From: Sphingobacterium prati
GTDB lineage: Bacteria > Bacteroidota > Bacteroidia > Sphingobacteriales > Sphingobacteriaceae
Reading direction: 5' to 3'
DNA: 64,000 nucleotides
Assembly: GCF_013167215.1 (NCBI RefSeq)
Contig: NZ_JABJWY010000037.1
Location: 12,050 to 76,049, forward strand
The notes under the pieces are model-generated. The model saw only the letters and a program-made list of their open reading frames with translations. It had not been told where the DNA came from and ran no database searches. The number at the start of each line of letters is the position of its first letter. Position 1 is the first letter of the stretch. Positions 24,709-32,578 of the stretch are shown here, in pieces. The translations under genes were made by a program, and so were the position numbers.

Positions 24709-25017
24709 ATGAGAAAACAATGCGTTAACAATGTAGGCCGAAAGACAGATGCGCATCTGCTCCGGGCCCTGCATCTACTCTTTAATGAAATACAAAAATT
24801 GAAAAAAGCAGTGCTGGACAGTCTTCCGCCAGAGGATGTACATGTCGAATTGCGTGATACCGGCTTTGTCAAGGACACGGTCGGCGTATCGGACCGCACG
24901 CTGCTACGGTATCAGAACCTGGGCCTGATCCAGGTGCATCGGCGTGATAAAGGTGGAAAAAAGTACTTTAAGCTCGACGATGTACTCCGCCTCAAACGCT
25001 ACCTCAATGGCGGATAG
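24709..25017 (+). CDS. MerR-like helix-turn-helix protein
   Basis: A 102-residue protein. The N-terminal half is helical (LLRALHLLFNEIQKLKKAVL). The C-terminal half is a MerR/excisionase-type winged HTH: VKDTVGVSDRTLLRYQNLGLIQVHRRDKGGKKYFKLDDVLRLKRYL, where RTLLRYQNLGLI is the recognition region and GGKKYF the wing. Small HTH_17 proteins like this occur in mobile elements as excisionases and in Bacteroidota beside surface-protein genes. It is followed by a terminator-like hairpin, so it may be cotranscribed with the LytTR gene and act on the DUF6266 block. Confidence 0.78.
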   Translation: MRKQCVNNVGRKTDAHLLRALHLLFNEIQKLKKAVLDSLPPEDVHVELRDTGFVKDTVGVSDRTLLRYQNLGLIQVHRRDKGGKKYFKLDDVLRLKRYLNGG

Positions 25018-25023
25018 TACGGG

Positions 25024-25061
25024 TGCTGCGAAGTTTTGGCTATAGGTTTCACTTCGCAGCA
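25024..25061 (+). terminator. Hairpin after the MerR-like gene
   Basis: A perfect 11-bp inverted repeat (TGCTGCGAAGT at 25024-25034 and complement at 25051-25061) with a 16-base loop, followed by TTTATGG. The stem is strong and the T-run short, so partial termination is likely. Confidence 0.65.
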
Positions 25062-25613
25062 TTTATGGCCTTTCTTTGCCCCGACTATAGGCCATGGTCA
25101 CCAGTATAGCAGACCGGCACCCATCATTGACCTACTGTTAGCCTATCCAGATAGGTCATCGGTAGGTGATATGCAATTCATGGCCGGCTTAATAGTAAAA
25201 TTTGGTCATAAGCTGCCTAATCGAAGGCGGGTATAACCTGTGGTTGCCGGTAATCTCGATTGCCGTAGGTCTGCTTCTTTGTGCATTTCTTGTTTTGGTT
25301 TTTGCTGTTTTATTCCGGTTTTGTTTACAGCGATGCGCTTACAATATTCCACTGTTGCGGTGCACTTTCGTACAGCTTTTTTCCAATTAACCAATGCTAT
25401 GAAAGCTCCGATTTTTAGCTTTTGTAGCGCCAAAAATCTGTCGCTATATGGCGGTCGTCGGACAAGATGTAGGTCAGCCTCGGACAAGCTTCGGATAATC
25501 GGTTTTGTTTGTTATTTTTCTGTTTATTAATGTTTTATGTTTGTTCTGTCAAGCGAAAATACCGGTATAAAAATCTTGGCGATTTATTTTTTAATCCTTT
25601 AAATTTTTAAAAA
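25062..25613. other. Long leader region before the DUF6266 genes
   Basis: About 550 bases without a supported gene. Several overlapping open frames on both strands (such as 25206-25487 and 25240-25530) are Cys/Arg-rich and look like chance. The region ends in an AT-rich stretch before the ATG at 25614, where the promoter of the DUF6266/lysis-like genes should lie. I see no exact TTTG/TAnnTTTG pair. Confidence 0.45.
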
Positions 25614-26258
25614 ATGGGAACAATTGTAAATGGAGCAAATGGGGCTTTTCGAGGTAAGGCCGGCTCCGTGATAGGTGCCAGCTGGAAGAGCATCAATTAC
25701 ATCAAAGGACTCTATAAAAAGAGCAACAAACCGCATACGGAGGCGCAGCTGATTGTGCAGGCACGTTTCAAGACGCTGATGCGCTTTCTGCTGCCGATCA
25801 ACAACTTTCTAAAGATCGGCTTTGGCCAGAAGCGGGCAGACCGGCTCACGCCGATCAATTATGCTTTTCAGTTCAATCAGGATCAGGCGATCCAGGGTGT
25901 GTACCCGGATCTGACGTTGGACTATAGCAAGATCAGGCTGGCCGATGGGAACTATGGTGCTGGTGGAACGGTGGTCGCCGCATTCGATGCCGATGACATC
26001 ATAGTGTCCTGGTCGCCAGAGAATAACGTCGTCTACGAAACCAAAGACGACGACCTGGTGTATGTGGTCTGTTACCATCCGGCGAAAGATGAGTTTATGA
26101 CCTCGCCAACGGTGCCCACAAGACAGTCCGCTGGGGTCACATTTGGGGTACCCGAGCACCTGCTCGGAGATGTGGTGCATGTCTGGTATTTTATGTCTGA
26201 CCGCACCAAGACCAAAATCAGCAGAAGCAGCTACCTGGGTGAGATTATGCTTGCATAA
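25614..26258 (+). CDS. DUF6266-family protein
   Basis: A 214-residue protein with the family's conserved N-terminus: GANGAFRGKAGSVIGASWKS, then KKSNKPHTEAQLIVQARFKTLMRFL. It lacks a signal peptide. The C-terminal half is beta-rich and ends in ISRSSYLGEIML, a motif shared with the next gene. The family occurs in Pedobacter/Sphingobacterium-type genomes and has no known function. The lack of an export signal beside a lysis-like cassette makes it a candidate cargo released by lysis or non-classical export; this is inference. The two copies here are separated by a hairpin. Confidence 0.82.
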   Translation: MGTIVNGANGAFRGKAGSVIGASWKSINYIKGLYKKSNKPHTEAQLIVQARFKTLMRFLLPINNFLKIGFGQKRADRLTPINYAFQFNQDQAIQGVYPDLTLDYSKIRLADGNYGAGGTVVAAFDADDIIVSWSPENNVVYETKDDDLVYVVCYHPAKDEFMTSPTVPTRQSAGVTFGVPEHLLGDVVHVWYFMSDRTKTKISRSSYLGEIMLA

Positions 26259-26272
26259 AGCGTAAAAAAAGC

Positions 26273-26300
26273 GCTAAGGGCACATCATTGTGCTCTTAGC
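26273..26300 (+). terminator. Hairpin between the two DUF6266 genes
   Basis: A 12-bp stem including one G-U pair (26273-26284 with 26289-26300) and a 4-base loop. No T-tract follows, so it may be an mRNA-stabilising or attenuating hairpin that changes the ratio of upstream to downstream products, rather than a full terminator. Confidence 0.6.
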
Positions 26301-26362
26301 CAACTTAAGGTCTTAAAAAACTGACGTTAAAAATTTCATTTATTAACATTAAAAAAGCATAG

Positions 26363-26902
26363 ATGAATCACAGAAATCAAAACAAACCGCTGGGGCAGCT
26401 GCTCACGCAACGCAGATTTTACCTGGCCAATCAATTTTTGTATCCCTTGGCCTCGATCATCAAAGAAGGATTTGCCCAGCGCGTCCGGCAGGCAAAAAAG
26501 AGGCTGACAGCACGCAACCTGGCGATGGCGCATGCCATCAGATATGCCATCAAGGGTGAATACCCTGATCTGTTTGTTGACCCTGCTCTTGTCTTGCTCT
26601 CGGATGGCCCTGTCCGGGGGATCACGGTCGACCATATCGCACGGGATACAGCAATGCTGCGGGTAGACTTCGATGGTGGCGGGATCACGACGATAAACCA
26701 CGATGATGAGGTACTGCTCCTGGCCTATGACCAAAAAAGGCAAATTGCAGTCCGCAATGATGATCGGGTGATCCGTTCGGCATCGGCTATGCTGCTGAAC
26801 CTACCCGATTATATGCAGGAAGTAAGGCTGGATCTCTATGTACTGGTCCGGGACCGGGATGGGATCCAGTATTCGCGCAGTCAGTATCTCGGGAGTGTAT
26901 GA
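26363..26902 (+). CDS. Divergent DUF6266 paralog
   Basis: A 179-residue protein that keeps the middle and end of the DUF6266 family: RFYLANQFLYPLASIIKEGF parallels RFKTLMRFLLPINNFLKIGF, AIRYAIKGEYPDLFVDPALV parallels the YPDLTLDYSKIRL region, and it ends in YSRSQYLGSV. The glycine-rich GKAGSVIG start is missing. It lies downstream of the first copy in the same direction and just before the holin-like gene. The pair may be two subunits of one structure, or a cargo and its partner. Function unknown. Confidence 0.7.
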   Translation: MNHRNQNKPLGQLLTQRRFYLANQFLYPLASIIKEGFAQRVRQAKKRLTARNLAMAHAIRYAIKGEYPDLFVDPALVLLSDGPVRGITVDHIARDTAMLRVDFDGGGITTINHDDEVLLLAYDQKRQIAVRNDDRVIRSASAMLLNLPDYMQEVRLDLYVLVRDRDGIQYSRSQYLGSV

Positions 26903-26940
26903 TCCTTATTTTATTATTTAACATTTAAAAGTACAACGAT

Positions 26941-27327
26941 ATGAATAATGTAGAAATTAAAAGGGGCTGGTTCAGTCCCGATGAAAAGCTGCTGATCGAG
27001 CCTAAATATGTGCTCGCTATGGTCGGCCTGTTGCTGGCGATTGTTTTCTTATTTGTCGGAAGCACGCTGCAATTTTTAGACCCTGCAGCGGGTATATTGG
27101 ATCTGGGCGCCTTATCGCTGCTTTATTTTGGGCTGATGGCAGGCCTGGTATTTATCTGCTGCTGTACCTGGTTGCAGGAATACCTCTGGAAGCCCTTCAA
27201 ATATTACAGGCAGGACATTTATTATCACTTTAATCAATTGAGCTCATGGCAACAAACTATTCTATACTTCTCGGTATTCTTTCTTTTTCTCTTTGCTTTT
27301 CTACAGCTGTTAAACATGCTGTTTTAA
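26941..27327 (+). CDS. Three-helix membrane protein, holin-like topology
   Basis: A 128-residue integral membrane protein with three predicted transmembrane helices: about residues 24-46 (VLAMVGLLLAIVFLFVGST), 55-77 (LGALSLLYFGLMAGLVFICC) and 103-127 (QTILYFSVFFLFLFAFLQLL). A charged N-terminus and a basic loop lie between helices 2 and 3. Size and topology match class I phage holins, although no sequence family is recognisable. Its last 82 bases overlap the start of the CHAP hydrolase gene in another frame, the type of tight linkage seen between holin and endolysin genes. A pore or export role for the hydrolase is inferred from context; a plain membrane protein cannot be excluded. Confidence 0.65.
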   Translation: MNNVEIKRGWFSPDEKLLIEPKYVLAMVGLLLAIVFLFVGSTLQFLDPAAGILDLGALSLLYFGLMAGLVFICCCTWLQEYLWKPFKYYRQDIYYHFNQLSSWQQTILYFSVFFLFLFAFLQLLNMLF

Positions 27328-27851
27328 GTAAGCAGGCTATGTTGAGTGAGCATCGCTTGCAGGGAGTTGGGCCGATGAACCGGCCGATCGAGTGCTTATA
27401 CCTGTCCTCAGAACAGGAGCTGCGGGATAAACTGATTTGGATAGCTACTGCCGAACTTGGCGTATTGGAAGAGGGGGGTGAAAATAGGGGGCAAAGGGTA
27501 GGGGATTACCTGTGCTATGTTGGGCTGGGCCTGGGCTATGAATGGTGTGCTGCATTTGCCAGCTGGTGTTATGGGCAAGCTGGATTTGTGGCACCTCGCA
27601 GTGCCTGGAGCCCGGCGCTTTTTCCAAAGACCCGCCGATACGCTGCACCGGATATCCGAAAGGGGAGATTCAGGAGCGCTGATCTATTTGCGATCTACAG
27701 CGGCGAGCTGCGGCGTATCCACCATGTGGGCCTGGTGAAGGCAGTCAATGGTGCCTTAATAACTTCCATTGAGGGCAACAGTCATAACCGCGTGGAATCC
27801 AGAAGAAGGCCCTTGTCCACAATCTATGCCATGGCCAACTGGGTTGACTGA
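27246..27851 (+). CDS. CHAP-domain peptidoglycan hydrolase, endolysin-like
   Basis: A 201-residue protein. From ATG 27246 it begins with a hydrophobic segment (SILLGILSFSLCFSTA) that looks like a signal peptide or signal-arrest sequence. An in-frame Met around 27339 would give a cytoplasmic form without it. The CHAP catalytic set is visible: YEWCAAFASWCY (Cys101), IHHVGLV (His159/160) and SIEGNS (Glu176/Asn178). CHAP enzymes cut peptidoglycan amide bonds. The gene overlaps the holin-like gene by 82 bases and is followed by a spanin-like lipoprotein gene. Possible dual starts would let the cell make exported and holin-dependent forms. Confidence 0.85.
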   Translation: MATNYSILLGILSFSLCFSTAVKHAVLSKQAMLSEHRLQGVGPMNRPIECLYLSSEQELRDKLIWIATAELGVLEEGGENRGQRVGDYLCYVGLGLGYEWCAAFASWCYGQAGFVAPRSAWSPALFPKTRRYAAPDIRKGRFRSADLFAIYSGELRRIHHVGLVKAVNGALITSIEGNSHNRVESRRRPLSTIYAMANWVD

Positions 27852-27922
27852 TGGTCGATTTATTGTTTTTCAGGCACACCATATGGTTTGTGCCTGAACT
27901 TATTTGATTAAAAATATGTGTT

Positions 27923-28363
27923 ATGAAAGCGAAAAGAATGTCTATGATACTGAGTTTATCCAGCTGCCTCCTGATCGTAGCTTGTGCGGTATTCCGTGAT
28001 AAAAAACAACTGGAGAAAAATTCCGAAATGAGTGCCAGTCAATATGAAATTCGGAATCTGCTTTTTCATTACAAACAGCAGGATAGCCTGTTCACCTATT
28101 GGTATTTTCAGACGGATAGCTTGTTTTCTTTTCGCCCAGACGGCGGGTTGAACGCAAAGGGAGGGAGGCTGTATGTTCACCAGTCGTGGACGTCAGCGGC
28201 AGAAGAAAACAGGCGTACTGACCAGAATAGCGAAAAAGTAATTCGCACAGTAAACTCCGTCCTAAAGCAGGAAAAGAAGGATATCCGGATTGAAACCATT
28301 GCTGTGATAGTTGTATTGGGCGTGCTTGTAGTTTATATTATTTGGAAATTATGGAGGAAATAA
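27923..28363 (+). CDS. Lipoprotein with C-terminal membrane helix, u-spanin-like
   Basis: A 146-residue protein with two membrane anchors. The N-terminal signal ends in a lipobox (LIVAC, Cys21). The C-terminal segment, residues about 123-142, is a hydrophobic helix (IAVIVVLGVLVVYIIWKL) with a basic tail WRK. Between them is a polar domain with a helical, coiled-coil-prone stretch (about 88-118). An outer-membrane lipid anchor plus an inner-membrane C-terminal helix in about 140 residues is the architecture of phage unimolecular spanins, which fuse the two membranes in the last step of lysis. No sequence family is recognised. Position after holin-like and CHAP genes supports the idea strongly; function is still inferred. 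Confidence 0.6.
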   Translation: MKAKRMSMILSLSSCLLIVACAVFRDKKQLEKNSEMSASQYEIRNLLFHYKQQDSLFTYWYFQTDSLFSFRPDGGLNAKGGRLYVHQSWTSAAEENRRTDQNSEKVIRTVNSVLKQEKKDIRIETIAVIVVLGVLVVYIIWKLWRK

Positions 28364-28494
28364 TTCTCAAGGTATATTTCTTAGCCCGCTCGGCCTAGTG
28401 TTGCAAATTAACAAATTTCAAATTTTCTAAAACGATTTTAAGCATTTGTATGTTCGGCTAATGATCACGTTGACCGATTTACATTCATATATGA

Positions 28495-28528
28495 GCAGCC
28501 TATATCGTCGATATAGACTGCTTTTTTT
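28495..28528 (+). terminator. Terminator of the lysis-like block
   Basis: A hairpin with a long interrupted stem (GCAG-CCTATATCG paired to CGATATAG-ACTGC, 28495-28521), followed by seven T at 28522-28528. It closes the plus-strand block and lies ten bases from the convergent DUF3024 gene. Confidence 0.85.
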
Positions 28529-28538
28529 GTTATGTTTT

Positions 28539-28889
28539 TTAGCCAAAGAAACAGCCATAACCATCATGACTGATCTCAGTAATCAGCTCCTGCAGGTTGT
28601 CGCTCGAAGGTATTGGTTCGTAAGCCTCCCATTTACCGCTGGCCCGCCGCCAATATAGCTTCCATTGCTTGCTAGTTTTTACGTATTTTATTTTCGCAAA
28701 TTCGATATGGAGTATGTTAGCTGGATTATTCCATTGCGGACGTATCTCAAACAATAATGCTGTCTGTCCATCCCAGGTATACCCAAAATCCAACTTCTTT
28801 CTCACTTCAATATCTTGTGGCCTTTTGGATTCAATAAAGCTTCTGATCTGGACTTCCGCCATGGAGATAATGTCTTTGTTGCCTATCAT
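28539..28889 (-). CDS. DUF3024-family protein
   Basis: A 116-residue soluble protein closely following the DUF3024 pattern: FIESKRP..., LDFGYTWDGQTALLFEIRPQWNNP, IKYVKTSKQWKLYWRRASGKWEAYEP, and the diagnostic HDGYGCFFG end. It is full length for the family. DUF3024 proteins are small cytoplasmic proteins of unknown role, widespread in bacteria. It stands alone, with the terminator of the lysis-like block on one side and the TetR gene divergent on the other. Confidence 0.88.
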   Translation of the reverse strand: MIGNKDIISMAEVQIRSFIESKRPQDIEVRKKLDFGYTWDGQTALLFEIRPQWNNPANILHIEFAKIKYVKTSKQWKLYWRRASGKWEAYEPIPSSDNLQELITEISHDGYGCFFG

Positions 28890-29061
28890 TTTTTATTTTA
28901 ATCGTCTAATGTGCTTTGAGTCTTAAAGATAATATTTCTGCCTTTAGAGACATAGGAATACGTGAATATTTTTCGGTTTACGGAAGCGGCAGTGAGCTGC
29001 CCCCAGGCGAGAATATACCTCATAAAATATGTTGTAATAGTTTATTAAGAAGATATTTTGT

Positions 29062-29069
29062 TAAATTTG
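29062..29069 (+). promoter_or_regulatory. Candidate -7 box of the TetR gene
   Basis: TAAATTTG fits TAnnTTTG and lies 20 bases before the TTG start at 29089. This predicts a very short leader. The -33 element is not clear. Confidence 0.4.
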
Positions 29070-29088
29070 CGACATTATTTAATTTAAT

Positions 29089-29643
29089 TTGAAAAGAGAA
29101 CAAATATTAAAAGCGGGCCTAAAGCTCTTTGTCACCCATGGGTTACATGCAGTTACCATTGCGCAGATAGCTGCTGAAGCAAAGGTAGGCATCGGTACGG
29201 TATACCGTTACTTTGGTAGTAAGGAGGAGATCGTACAGCAAATCTGGATAACGCAGAAATCCGAGGAGTCTGCGTATATTTTCAACAAGTATACACAACA
29301 GGGCAGTCTCCGTAGCCAGTTTGATTTTCTTTGGGAAAGGGTGATCCGTTATTTTCTTGAGCACCCCCTGGAGTTTCAGTTTTCTTATCAATTTGCAGCA
29401 TCACCGATCTTAACAAAAGAAATCCATGAAGTCGCCATGATGGACTTTCTGAAATTTGACGAATTGTATGCGATGGGCCTGGAGCAGAATTTGTTCAAGC
29501 CGTTAACCGCAAGACGCCTGCGGTTATTTACCTTTAGTACGATCAACGGGTGGCTCTTGTGGGCCATGGATGAAAAGATGGACATCGATGATGCTACAAT
29601 AGCGCTGTTTTTACAAATGTGCTGGGACTCCATAAAGGCATAA
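29089..29643 (+). CDS. TetR/AcrR-family transcriptional regulator
   Basis: A 184-residue repressor that appears to start at TTG 29089 (KREQILKAGLKLFVTHG), since no suitable ATG exists before the HTH. The N-terminal HTH is typical: VTIAQIAAEAKVGIGTVYRYFGSKEEIVQQIW. The C-terminal ligand domain is all-helical. An SDR oxidoreductase gene follows in the same direction 76 bases on, with a long perfect palindrome between them that is a likely binding site. The inducer is unknown. Confidence 0.88.
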   Translation: MKREQILKAGLKLFVTHGLHAVTIAQIAAEAKVGIGTVYRYFGSKEEIVQQIWITQKSEESAYIFNKYTQQGSLRSQFDFLWERVIRYFLEHPLEFQFSYQFAASPILTKEIHEVAMMDFLKFDELYAMGLEQNLFKPLTARRLRLFTFSTINGWLLWAMDEKMDIDDATIALFLQMCWDSIKA

Positions 29644-29657
29644 AATTTTTTTTGATT

Positions 29658-29685
29658 AAAACTGACGGAATATTCCGTCAGTTTT
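29658..29685. promoter_or_regulatory. 28-bp perfect palindrome (operator and/or terminator)
   Basis: A perfect dyad centred between 29671 and 29672 with half-site AAAACTGACGGAAT, flanked by T-rich sequence. Two roles are possible: operator of the TetR protein in front of the SDR gene, or rho-independent terminator of tetR. With no unpaired loop, and its position before the SDR gene, an operator is at least as likely. Confidence 0.7.
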
Positions 29686-29719
29686 TGTAGCTTTAATTAT
29701 ATATAAAAGAAAAAAGATT

Positions 29720-30475
29720 ATGGCACACAACGATTTAAAAGGTAAAGTAGTCCTGATTGCCGGAGGTGGAAAAAACCTTGGCGGTTTATTAAGCAGAGAT
29801 TTTGCAGCAAAAGGAGCAAAGCTGGCTATTCATTTTAATAGTGAAAGCTCAAAAGCAGAAAGTGAAAAAACATTGGCTGAGGTAAAGGCCTTAGGTGCTG
29901 AAGCATTTTTATTTCAGGGAGACCTGACTCAGGTAGATAATATCACCAAGTTTTTTGATGAAACCATAAAGACGTTCGGTGGAATTGATATCGCTATCAA
30001 CACCGTCGGAATGGTTTTGAAAAAGCCATTTGTGGAAACGACAGAGGCTGAATATGATATCATGTTCGGGATCAATTCAAAATCGGCGTATTTCTTCCTA
30101 CAGGAAGCGGGTAAGAAAGTGAATGATCACGGTAAAATCTGTACGATTGTGACTTCCTTGCTTGCTGCATATACCGGATTGTATTCAACGTATGCGGGCG
30201 CAAAGGCTCCGGTAGAGCATTTTACAAGAGCGGCTTCCAAAGAATTTGGCAGTAGGGGCATCTCTGTGACGGCTGTAGCTCCGGGGCCTATGGATACACC
30301 TTTCTTTTACGGACAGGAGAGTGATGATGCAGTAGCCTACCACAAATCTGCGTCGGCATTGGGCGGACTGACAGATATCAAAGATATCGCGCCTTTGGTC
30401 GAGTTCTTGGTAACGGATGGTTGGTGGATCACCGGGCAGACTATTTTTGCCAACGGCGGGTATACCACACGATAG
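29720..30475 (+). CDS. Short-chain dehydrogenase/reductase
   Basis: A 251-residue classical SDR. The cofactor loop is VVLIAGGGKNLGG in place of TGxxxGxG. INTVGMV corresponds to the NAG motif region, and the catalytic set is Ser in IVTSLLAAYTG with YAGAK (Tyr-x-x-x-Lys). It ends in the family's substrate loop and QTIFANGGYTTR. Short chain length and full motifs indicate an active NAD(P)-dependent oxidoreductase. It lies directly behind a TetR gene and its palindrome, so it is probably induced by a small molecule that it may convert. Substrate unknown. Confidence 0.93.
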   Translation: MAHNDLKGKVVLIAGGGKNLGGLLSRDFAAKGAKLAIHFNSESSKAESEKTLAEVKALGAEAFLFQGDLTQVDNITKFFDETIKTFGGIDIAINTVGMVLKKPFVETTEAEYDIMFGINSKSAYFFLQEAGKKVNDHGKICTIVTSLLAAYTGLYSTYAGAKAPVEHFTRAASKEFGSRGISVTAVAPGPMDTPFFYGQESDDAVAYHKSASALGGLTDIKDIAPLVEFLVTDGWWITGQTIFANGGYTTR

Positions 30476-30486
30476 TAGTTGATCAG

Positions 30487-30530
30487 ATAATGGATAATGG
30501 TAATTTTAAATAAAATCCGTTATCCATTAT
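30487..30530. terminator. Convergent terminator between SDR and PAS kinase genes
   Basis: An 11-bp inverted repeat (ATAATGGATAA at 30487-30497 and complement at 30520-30530) with a 22-base AT-rich loop. It lies between two convergent genes. The loop is long and the stem AT-rich, so strength is moderate. Confidence 0.55.
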
Positions 30531-30533
30531 TAC

Positions 30534-32393
30534 TTATTGCTCATTTTTCGGTAGTAAAAAGGAGAAGGTTGAGCCTTTACCGAGTTCACTTTCCACCTCA
30601 ATTTTTGAGTCGTGATAGTTGAGGATTTCGGCAACGATATAGAGGCCGATGCCAAAACCTGAAATACTTGCAAGGGTATCGTTTTCGACGCGATAAAAGC
30701 GTTCAAATAATTTTTTCTGATCGGATTTGCTTATCCCGACGCCCTCATCACTGACATAGATCTTTAAATGATCGTCAAAATTCTCACAGCCTATTGTTAC
30801 CTTCCCACCTTCGGGAGAATATTTAATGGCATTGCTGACCAGATTGTTCAGTACCTGACCAATTTTATCGCGATCGGCAAAAACCATATGTGAAGGGGTA
30901 CAGACAATCTGTATCTGGTGTTGCTCTGTCATAAAAGTAGCTTCTTCCTTGATCTCTTGCATGAGGCCGTCAAGTGGCACCATTTCTTTTCGGAGCTGTA
31001 TTTTACTTTCTTCGATACGGGCCAAGCTCAGGAAGTCGCGAATCATTGCCGACATACGCCCCGTATGGCCTTCAATTTTCTGGGCCATTTTAGCTGCCAA
31101 ATCATTTTCGCTTTTGCGGCTCATTCTTTGCATGACCTGAGCGCAGAGTAAAATTGATGTAAGCGGTGTTTTCAATTCATGACTGACCATGGAGATAAAG
31201 TCATTTTTCTTTTGCTCCTCTTGTACCTTGTATGTAATATCACGCGCAATCTTGGATATTCCGGTGATGTGGCCAGCTGTATTTTTTATTGGGGAAATCG
31301 TTAGCGATACATCGATCAGTTTCCCGCCCTTGGTCTTCCGTTTGGTTTCAAGATGCCGGATAGATTCGCCCGATCTCAATTGCTCTAAAATGAAATCTTC
31401 CTCGTGCCAGCGATCTTCGGGAATAACTTTTAAAATTGACTGGCCAATCATTTCTTGGGCCGAAAAACCAAATACCTGTTCCGCAGCATCATTCCAGCTC
31501 GTGACAATGCCTTCCAATGTTTTGCCGACAATGGCATCATAAGACGAATTGACGATGGCAACTAACTGGGCATTATTTTCCTCAGCTTCTTTTCTTTCAG
31601 TAACATCAAGGATGGAACCAATTATTCTATTGAGCGTGGTGCTGCCTTCAAAATGTGCTGTTCCCCGAACTTCAATCCAGGAAGGCGCAGTTTGTCCTGC
31701 TTTTAGTACCCTGCAGGTAAAACTGAAATTTTCATCGGCCGTGGCGTTTTGTAAATTGTGGAGCACCTGATCCACGATAACACGATCTTCAGGATAAATA
31801 TGGTTCAAAATGGCATAGATACTATTTTCATCGAAGGTAAGCCCCAGCATTTGCTTTGCTTCTGGAGAAAAGTATATTTTTCCTGTTTCGAGCACCCAAT
31901 CCCAGGTGCCTAGATCCGTTGCAGCTATGGCCATCCGTAACCGCTCTTCACTTTTTTTGAGGAGAAGTACAATTTTATTCTTTCGTCCTTCTTCGGCCAC
32001 TCGTCGTTCCTCTTCTTCGACCAACTTGGTCACGTCTTTCGTGAAACACCTGGAATAGATAAATTTGCCGTCGACCATTAAGGCATTTGAGCTGATATGG
32101 ACATGCTTGATTGAGCCATCCTTGCACTTAAGCCGGGCCGGAAAGTCACGCAGGGTCTCGTTATTTAATAACCGCGTTAGTATTTCTTGTATTACGGATA
32201 GATCTGCATGGAAATCCCGGATTGGAAAGCCGATATATTCCTCTTTTCTATAGCCAAGTAAATCTAATTCGGCCTGATTGGCCCATATGATTATACCATT
32301 TCCATCAACACGGTGAAGGGGCACCGAACCATTTTCAATAAAATCGGATAGTTCCGCGATCTTTAGTTTTAGCGCATCTATTTCGTTCTCCAT
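30534..32393 (-). CDS. Multi-PAS sensor histidine kinase
   Basis: A 619-residue cytoplasmic kinase with no transmembrane segment. Three PAS/PAC units occupy about residues 10-135, 150-275 and 275-400, with PAC-type ends such as ILDVTERKEAEE and ISKIARDITYKVQEE. A HisKA domain follows with the phospho-acceptor in SMVSHELKTPLTSI, then a HATPase domain with the N-box NLVSNAIKYSPEGG, the G1 box VSDEGVGIS and the G2 box SGFGIGLYIV. No response regulator is adjacent, so it is an orphan kinase. The PAS units suggest redox, light or small-molecule sensing; cofactor residues cannot be judged. Confidence 0.93.
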   Translation of the reverse strand: MENEIDALKLKIAELSDFIENGSVPLHRVDGNGIIIWANQAELDLLGYRKEEYIGFPIRDFHADLSVIQEILTRLLNNETLRDFPARLKCKDGSIKHVHISSNALMVDGKFIYSRCFTKDVTKLVEEEERRVAEEGRKNKIVLLLKKSEERLRMAIAATDLGTWDWVLETGKIYFSPEAKQMLGLTFDENSIYAILNHIYPEDRVIVDQVLHNLQNATADENFSFTCRVLKAGQTAPSWIEVRGTAHFEGSTTLNRIIGSILDVTERKEAEENNAQLVAIVNSSYDAIVGKTLEGIVTSWNDAAEQVFGFSAQEMIGQSILKVIPEDRWHEEDFILEQLRSGESIRHLETKRKTKGGKLIDVSLTISPIKNTAGHITGISKIARDITYKVQEEQKKNDFISMVSHELKTPLTSILLCAQVMQRMSRKSENDLAAKMAQKIEGHTGRMSAMIRDFLSLARIEESKIQLRKEMVPLDGLMQEIKEEATFMTEQHQIQIVCTPSHMVFADRDKIGQVLNNLVSNAIKYSPEGGKVTIGCENFDDHLKIYVSDEGVGISKSDQKKLFERFYRVENDTLASISGFGIGLYIVAEILNYHDSKIEVESELGKGSTFSFLLPKNEQ

Positions 32394-32530
32394 TATGACA
32401 AAATCTTCATGTGTTATAAATCTAAAGTGAATTGGAGGCTCTTTTAGTGGAATAAAGATAAGGATAATAAAGAAAATTTGAGCTATCTAACAAAATACAA
32501 TTTACAGTTTTTTGCCTGCTCTCAAAAAAA

Positions 32531-32571
32531 AACGTAGCGGGTCATATTTTACCAATATGACCCGCTACGTT
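32531..32571. terminator. Very strong bidirectional terminator
   Basis: A perfect 18-bp stem (32531-32548 with 32554-32571) and a 5-base loop, preceded by nine A and followed by T-rich sequence. It lies just past the truncated fucosidase gene on the minus strand. Confidence 0.93.
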
Positions 32572-32578
32572 TTTTCAT

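Noticed and set aside
25206..25530. Small overlapping frames upstream of the DUF6266 gene
   Set aside because: Cys/Arg-rich chance translations on both strands with no conserved motif or start signals.
24709..28528. Prophage remnant
   Set aside because: No terminase, portal, capsid, tail, integrase or repressor genes; flanks are signalling and housekeeping-type genes. The lysis-like trio stands alone.
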